DNA of 41,604 nucleotides from Saccoglossus kowalevskii (Eukaryota; Hemichordata; Enteropneusta; Harrimaniidae), in NCBI RefSeq assembly GCF_000003605.2, contig NW_003149778.1, positions 63,883-105,486 on the forward strand. Direction: 5' to 3'. The notes beneath the pieces are model-generated. The model was not told the DNA's origin. It worked only from the letters and a program-made list of their open reading frames with translations, and did not search any database. A program made the position numbers and the translations under genes. Positions 35,075-41,604 of this stretch are shown here, piece after piece. Positions within the stretch are counted from its first letter, which is position 1. Each line of letters begins with the position of its first letter.

Positions 35075-36070
35075 ATACGTATATATATATGCGTCGCATT
35101 GGACGAACGGTCGAACGGACGCTGCGTTTGTAATATATCTAAGTTTTTTTTTTCAATGAATGTACGACCATGGGAGTGGGTGAGCTGGTGGAATATTTTC
35201 TTATACAGTCCGGATGAATAGTTTCTCATAGTTTCCGAATTGCAATCACAACTAGCCCGCATAACTAAATATAAATTCCGCACTTTCTTGTTGACAACAG
35301 TATGAATCGGAACTCGGTCATACACCGGGGTGTCTTCCGTAGTATTATTCAAGCATTTACGCAAAGTAATCATTAGTACTTTTAAAAGTTAGTTTTAGCA
35401 CGTGTTCGAATGCTTTCAGATAACTTAGCCCACGCAGCAAAGAATAACGCGTGTACGTCAAATGCACTGTTTAGGGGTGTTGGTGGGCTGTGGGAAAGAA
35501 AACAAACAACACAAAATAACAGTCGCGAGGCATTGCGGTAAACAGTGCTTGCTGTTGCCACAGTTACAACCAAACAGATGACAACACATACCGTTCGCGA
35601 CTGGAAACACACAAAGACACCCAGTCAGTCAGCACACTTCAGTAATATCGGGTAGAAAACCGCCTTTCAAATTATGTCATATGGTTGCGTCAATAGAACA
35701 ATAGAAAACAATTAAAACTCCGAAACACGCAGTTTTGTAAATTATTTGAAATTAAATAATTGTTAATTGTACAGTATAGCATCACTACACATTTTTCTTT
35801 TTATTCCAATAAAAAAGGCAAAATTTCCCCATACCGTAGTGACATCACTGAATAACAACAGACATATTGTGGCTTATTAACCCGACAGTGCCTGGAACGA
35901 TTAACTCCCACTTCTCCGTAAACAGTAATAAACACTGGTCGCCATGGTTGTAAGATGCAAATACGTTACACGGGTGGAGCGTCGCCACTTTCATCTAGCC
36001 TAGCCACACGAAAGCTCCCTGTAAATTCGCTGATCGTGCCCGGGAACCTTAAACCGACACTGATATCGAA

Positions 36071-39031
36071 ATGGGTTGTGGAGGAAGCAAGAAAACATCT
36101 GGCTCGGAGCGTGAGTAGCCTACACTGTTTCTGAAATTGTATAAATTGAGAGGCCCAGTCACTGTTAGCAGTGTTTGCCTATATCATATAGCGTCACTTA
36201 GCGTATACGAACAAAGTGTGTCTGCGTTGAGCTGCAGTCTAGTTTTTAGCGCTATGAAGTCGCATCTAAATGATATATCATCAATTTACGGAAACCAATT
36301 ATTCGCGAACTCTCTCGATAATCCGCCTGTGGACAGCGGTGATTCAAACTGTAAATTTATAATTACTACTGCTAAACATCATCACATGACAAGGGCAAAG
36401 AACTTTCTCTCTGTTGACCTGTCTGCACATGTGAAATCAATTTGACTAACAACTGCCACGCTGTCAGTGACGGCATAAATGGCACGCATTGCTTACGACG
36501 TGTTTTCGGGGCTCTACGGTGGTTTTGAAACGCATATATGGCGAATACATGAGGGCTGTGTTTCCTTTCGGGACCTCGTTACTACCGTGGTTTAATTCAT
36601 AGTAACAGCCGAGACCCATTCACCCAAAGAAACGCCCTTCGTTCTAGTATGGCCTTTTGTATTTTAAGAGCTATTCAGTGACGCTCATAATGGGGCCATA
36701 TGATACGCTGAGTTGAAGGACGGTGTGCGCTTGACAACGTGATCCATACTTACTGCGATATCGAAATCTGATTCTAGCCAGAGTTCGTTGGTTGTAAATA
36801 TGATGAGTGTTGATACTGCGATCGGCAGCGAAGGGGTGACTATTATGGCTGTACCCCGTGACGTTCGCCCTGTTTTGTATACTAGTATACTGTCACTGAC
36901 GGATTTTAAAACGTTGCTATGCACGGTTTTCAAGCGGGTCATGACAATTGGGTCTACTTAAACCCGATATTCACTTGTGTCAACAGACCAGTGCATCAAT
37001 GCAAACGCTTTTGGGGAATAAGAAGTCTAATTTAATAGTAAAAAAAAAACTATTTTAAGGAGAATGGGAAAACCGTGTAATTCGATCAGATCGTACTAGG
37101 ATTATTTGGCGCCGGCTTGTTTAGTTAATATATGGGTCGATGGTGTTACTAGTATTCGGTTCAAATAACGCTGAGAACCGCGACAAACTTTGAATTATGA
37201 AACGTGCACGGCATGAACCCGCCTGAGGAGGTCAAGTTCTTGTGGATATCAAAACAACCAAACACAGCGACCCTTACAGCGTACTTATGTTACGTGTTAC
37301 GTGGCAATGGACGACATCATACTGACAGCCTGTTTGCATAGTAACGACGGCGTATGAAACATGAATGTCTCGACACTCGTGTGGATTTTTCATCGCTAGT
37401 AAATATTATAAATTGAATATTATAAAGTGAATTGTCAAAAAACGAGCCGTTAGAATGCCTACATCGTTGTGTTTTATTTTTATTTTACAAACGCGTTATA
37501 TACATATTTACAAAGTCAATTTGCAGTATCAAGAACGTGCTACAAATGACGCGTTTACTAATCGGACACGAGTTAAACCCAACTCTAATCTTCTCCTTTT
37601 ACAGTCCGGTCGATATCACTGTTTAATATTGTTTTGAGAAACGCCCGAGATTGTTGCCAACGGTATCCCCGTGACAGAGGTCAGATGTTATCGTGGCACA
37701 GTGGGCTATTCATCGGCTTTTTTGAATAAAAGATAGTCGATGTCTTGTTATACTCAATGATGCTGCTAGACATTGTTGTGCATTCTTGCGTGCAAACTCG
37801 TAATAGTAGAACACTCCCTGCATATTGTCGTGTGAACGTCTTCATATAGCGCCGCCCTGATGCACAGACAGCGCGAAATATACAATCTGTTACAGGTGTG
37901 TTCACGATGCGAATGCCATCCACAATACAAATGGTGAACTGCAAGTCCCAAATCAGCGTTGTACAGTTAGTTTTTTTGAAATTAACTTGTGCTTCAACAG
38001 ATTCTGGAAGTTCTCAGATTCAAACAGAATTGTTTTATTTGTATTGTTTTAATCAAAGTAACAATACCGACTGCATTTTCATTATTTTCTTACAGCGGCC
38101 GCAAATACAACGCAAAAACAGGATGACAAAAGTGCAAAGAAATGCAAGAAGCCAGGTAAGATTTATAGAGCGCCATCTACGGCAACAATACAACTTTCCA
38201 GACAGTTGAGGGCGCTTTCCAACCACAAGTTAGCCACAGATAAAATACTGATGTTTTACTCAACTTAATTTATTTCAGTTAACTCAGAGGAGAAAGTTAT
38301 GGAAGCCTTTAAAGAAATTGACAAAGATGACAGTGGTTACGTCACAGTTGATGAAGTGAAGAAGGTCCTTAAAGACTTAGGAGAGGAAGTATCGGATGAG
38401 GATATCGACAAATTCTTTGAGTCAGCTGATAAAAATGACGATGGCAAAATAAGTTATAATGAATTCTATGCAGCCTGGGTAAAAGCCACGGAAGAAGCCA
38501 AAAAAGAAGGTATGTGAGCGGCTTTTCAATAAATAGCGCCCTCAAGCGACGAAGCACGTCTTTCACGTTAAATAGGTAGTAGATAAAAGAAGGAAGTTTT
38601 ATTCAAACAACTGGCTTTGGTTGTGGGGTCGTTCTTTATTTCAAATACTGCAAATCAAAAAAGGAAAAATACTCACACTTTGTCGCCTGAGGGCGTACCT
38701 TATAGGTAAGGTGTATTGAAGAATTTGACTCCCAGATTTGGTATGTTTTAAAGGGATATTTTGAAGTGATGCAACAGCCTAACATGTATTTTCTTTTTTA
38801 TTTTTAGGTGAATTATCGCAAGACGAGATGTTGGAAGCATTCAAGGCGCTTGACGCCGACGGCAACGGGTCACTTACCAAGGACGAGGTGAAGAAAGCCC
38901 TTCAAGATGCATCAAGTTACTATTCTGATGAACAAGTTGATTCAATGATAAAAGAGGCGGACGAGGACAAGGACGGAAAAGTGGACTACAAAGAATTTGT
39001 CAAAGTCCTCAAAAAGGAAAGCCAAGAATAA
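36071..39031 (+). CDS. Gene B: calmodulin-like protein with four EF-hands and a predicted acylated N-terminus (complete, 4 exons)
   Basis: Coding exons are 36071-36110, 38096-38155, 38279-38509 and 38808-39031; all three introns are GT-AG and phase 1. The joined frame is 555 nt (184 residues plus stop). Residues 1-6 are MGCGGS: Gly2 with Ser6 fits the N-myristoylation consensus and Cys3 is a likely palmitoylation site, so the protein is inferred to sit on membranes. Residues 7-34 are a Lys/Gln/Thr-rich linker with one Cys (30). Four EF-hand loops lie at residues 48-59 (DKDDSGYVTVDE), 84-95 (DKNDDGKISYNE), 126-137 (DADGNGSLTKDE) and 162-173 (DEDKDGKVDYKE). Each has Asp at 1, an acidic or Asn residue at 3 and 5, Gly at 6 and Glu at 12, so all four should bind calcium. 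Within-pair spacing is 36 residues, as in calmodulin, but the linker between pairs is longer. The start codon has G at -3 and +4. The family call is firm; the specific orthologue and partner proteins are unknown. Confidence 0.93.
36111..38095 (+). other. Intron 1 of gene B
   Basis: GTGAGT donor and TTTTCTTACAG acceptor, phase 1. It is the longest intron of the gene (1985 bp). I see no element with clear ends in it and no coding exon; open frames at 36137-36445 and 37681-37944 show no recognisable domain and are judged chance. Confidence 0.85.
38156..38278 (+). other. Intron 2 of gene B
   Basis: GTAAGA donor, ATTTCAG acceptor, phase 1, 123 bp. Near its 5' end it holds GCGCCATCT (about 38169) facing GAGGGCGC (about 38207), a small inverted pair of a motif scattered through the window. 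Confidence 0.88.
38510..38807 (+). other. Intron 3 of gene B
   Basis: GTATGT donor, TTTATTTTTAG acceptor, phase 1, 298 bp. Retention would add a Met and stop at once (TGA at 38515-38517). An AATAAA at 38529 lies inside the intron and could in principle end a short transcript carrying only EF-hands 1-2. Confidence 0.88.
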
Positions 39032-41604
39032 ACTGTTAATATAATTGATCATGACTACCCGAACGCTTCCATGCCAGCTTTGTGCAATTCAAACAAACAC
39101 ACACAAAAAAACGTGGCTACGATCGCTTCTTCCGGTTGGGGAGATGCACAGTGTGATATGAACTAGCTGCGATGTGAAATAGAGCTCTCGTAGTATCTTA
39201 AAACAGACCGCGTGACCAGGAAATGACGTCATGATAACGGCAACACTATTCTCGCGTGTCATTGGATTTTCGATTTAAATGATTGTCGTGGACCAGAATT
39301 ATCCATTGTAAATCTCCCTGCCTGCATTTTTGAGTGGCACAAAGTTTTATATTTAAAAAAAAAAAAAATCGAAATTTCACAAATGTATCTATCTCCATCT
39401 AACAATACTAACACACTCATTTGAACTCAGCCGAGAGTATGTTAATTTATTCAGTCAATCCATAATGTGTTAATAGTTTTTGTGGTGAAATCAGGTTTCC
39501 AAAAAGGGGAGGGGCTTTTAAATCTGTAAAATGTTATGATTTAAGACGTTTGAACCCATAATTCAATAATAACGAAATGTGTCCAAGAGCCCGCTCTTGA
39601 ACTTTCCATATGAGTAAACAGCCAATAGCTGCAATCCGTCCACATTACGTATGTCAAAGTTGTATTATAAACGGCGCCCTCCGTGGCAGTTTCCGGGAAG
39701 TCCATGTATGTCCAAGTTATTTATCGATTTGAGAAATCGGTCGTATTTTTACGTAAAATTATTCAAAATAATGACATAACATTAATACTAATCACTGGTT
39801 CAATCGTTTTCATTGCAACGAAAACATAATTAAAAGTACAACACAGTTGGCCACGTGGGACACCCTCGGCAACATCCGGGGGCTGACGGGTTCTTCTCAT
39901 GCTACCCACAAATCGCCGATATAGCTATTTGTATACCTCACTAGAGCTTTGTCAAATCTATATTCGTGTTTTCTATATTTATTTGTAAATATACCAATTT
40001 TTGGTAGGATCAAGCGAACCGGAAGTTGGGATGAAGATAAATACACTTGAATTTCGAATTGTTTAATCGCCAACATTCCATTTTGTATACAAATGAGACG
40101 CATGTAATTTTAGTAAAAAACAAATATTTGTCTTTAAAAAAAACCCAAATAAACAAAAACATATTTTAGCACCTTTTGTACATAAACCCAAACACTGTGC
40201 AGATACATAGCAGTACTATTTATATTATAAGTGGCGTAGTGTTTGCTTATGATGTTAGTATTACGTAATACATGTACATTTTGTAATATATATACATAAA
40301 CAAATTTGCACTAGATAATAAATTACATATATCGATTTTCTGGACATCTGTCGATTTTCTCTTAAATACTGATGTATGTGAGGAGTGTGTGCACATATTA
40401 TCTATGCCGACACGGCGATCATAATAGCACGCTGGTTGTCCGCAATGCGTGATATTTTCAATGAGTATAATGATCATATATAAGAATATGACAGGAACCC
40501 CTCCCCGACCTCTCGCCCTAACGTTTGTGGGGAATGTAAGTTATTTTTGCGAGTCAATTACTTCTCTACACATAAACGTCAGAGAGAGGCCATGGTGTTC
40601 TTTTATGAGGTGTCAGGGGTGGGGGGTCGCTGGTACAGGTTACAGAAAATAAAAAAAAAAGGCATTTCACGTTTTACATTTTGCATTTGCACTTTACACG
40701 TTGCAGATAAAGCAAATTCCTAATTCCGTTTTTATAATATATTTGATAATTTGTTATGTGTAATAAGAATCAAAATTGGAAATTGCGTAATAATTAAGAC
40801 ATTTAATGTGGATAATGCTTTATACGCTTACAAAAAATAAGATCTTTGTACAAATTACGGACGAATAAAATAGCAGATTACATTTTACACCTTGTCCATG
40901 TCTGAGAATTTACGGTTTTTATTTATTTAAATTACATTATTACGAGAATAAAATCAATTGATTACAGCTTAAGAAAATATCCCTTTCCGACCGTCTGTTA
41001 TTATTACTTATGTTTCCAGACCATTGATTTATAAAATGCACGATTTATTTTTATTTTGCTGATCAATAGAAAAAACAACAGTTTGATTTGTTTCCCGATT
41101 TCTGAAGAGAACAAACACAGATTAGAGCTCATAAGCAGAGGCACACTTTTGTTTTGATATTTAGTTTGATCTGTACTGCACCGGAATATAAAGAACGTTC
41201 ATTTGCACAATTTACCGTGAAAATATCGATTTTATTATTACATGAATACGTGACAATCAATACCGATATTATTGGGCAAGGTTGTAACTATAAATACCGC
41301 ATGTGTGATGAAATGGTGAAAATTATTTTGTAAACCCAGGATCACCAAGTGTGAAGCATTCTTGAAGTGCGAGACTTTGGTCAAATTTGTGTGTTAATAT
41401 TTGCGCTTCTCTACCTTTGATGACTATTTTAGTAATTTGCATAAAAAACTGTTATTTTCGACTTCTTTTTTGAAAATCATTATCCAGAGAAAAACACAGT
41501 TTGTTTAGGCTGGTTGCTACGTTACTGAGCGCACATTCCACAGGAAAAAAAGAGCATACTTCTTACTATCAGTCGTTCGTCAAGACCGTGACCGTTTCAC
41601 GTCC
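39032..41604 (+). other. 3' flank of gene B
   Basis: No gene is recognised. AATAAA occurs at 40148-40153, 40317-40322 and 40864-40869; any could be gene B's polyadenylation signal, the first giving a 3' UTR of about 1.1 kb. A poly-A run lies at about 39356-39368. The region is AT-rich; the open frames at 39897-40103, 40247-40477 and 40449-40652 have no domain. Confidence 0.5.

Noticed and set aside
35050-35373. 107-codon minus-strand open frame
   Set aside because: It reads through the palindrome and TA repeats and has no recognisable domain or splice context.

Overview
This is an animal (metazoan) nuclear genome window, AT-rich and mostly non-coding. The evidence is spliced genes with GT-AG introns, EF-hand proteins of calmodulin type, long introns, AATAAA signals, microsatellites, and several families of short non-autonomous DNA transposons ending in TTAA or TA. 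The mix of short inverted-repeat elements and the scattered GCGCCCTC-type motif would suit a marine invertebrate, but the species cannot be fixed from the sequence.

Only two genes can be supported, both on the + strand and apparently paralogous. Gene B (36071-39031) can be read completely: four exons joined by three phase-1 introns encode a 184-residue calmodulin-like protein. It has four intact EF-hands, a basic linker, and an N-terminus (MGCGGS) that predicts N-myristoylation at Gly2 and probable palmitoylation at Cys3. Gene A is partial. Its last exon (29902-30128) carries one intact EF-hand pair and starts at the same phase and the same distance from the calcium loop as the last exon of gene B. 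A good candidate upstream exon (21634-21738, phase 1 to phase 1) lies 8.2 kb away and codes for a Ser/Thr/Gln-rich linker. Its start exon was not identified.

Layout. 1-21633: no confident gene; it holds inverted-repeat elements (two small families that share ends), simple repeats, G-rich runs, a dispersed repeat at about 5.44-5.99 kb, a promoter-like motif cluster at 9.41 kb, and GC-richer patches at 13.6-14.3 and 19.6-20.2 kb with open frames I do not recognise. 21634-30128: gene A. Its large intron contains a diverged tandem duplication (about 22.27-24.23 and 25.41-27.19 kb, with a partial third copy at 24.62-25.35 kb). Each copy contains a foldback sequence of about 170-200 nt whose top stem stays paired despite base changes. 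30129-36070: intergenic, with simple repeats, a (TTTA)n tract, a G-rich run and a 34-base palindrome. 36071-39031: gene B. 39032-41604: 3' flank of gene B.

The two genes probably make small calcium sensors; gene B's product is probably anchored to membranes by acylation. The most unusual signals are the triplicated foldback inside gene A's intron and the unequal exon content of two otherwise parallel genes.
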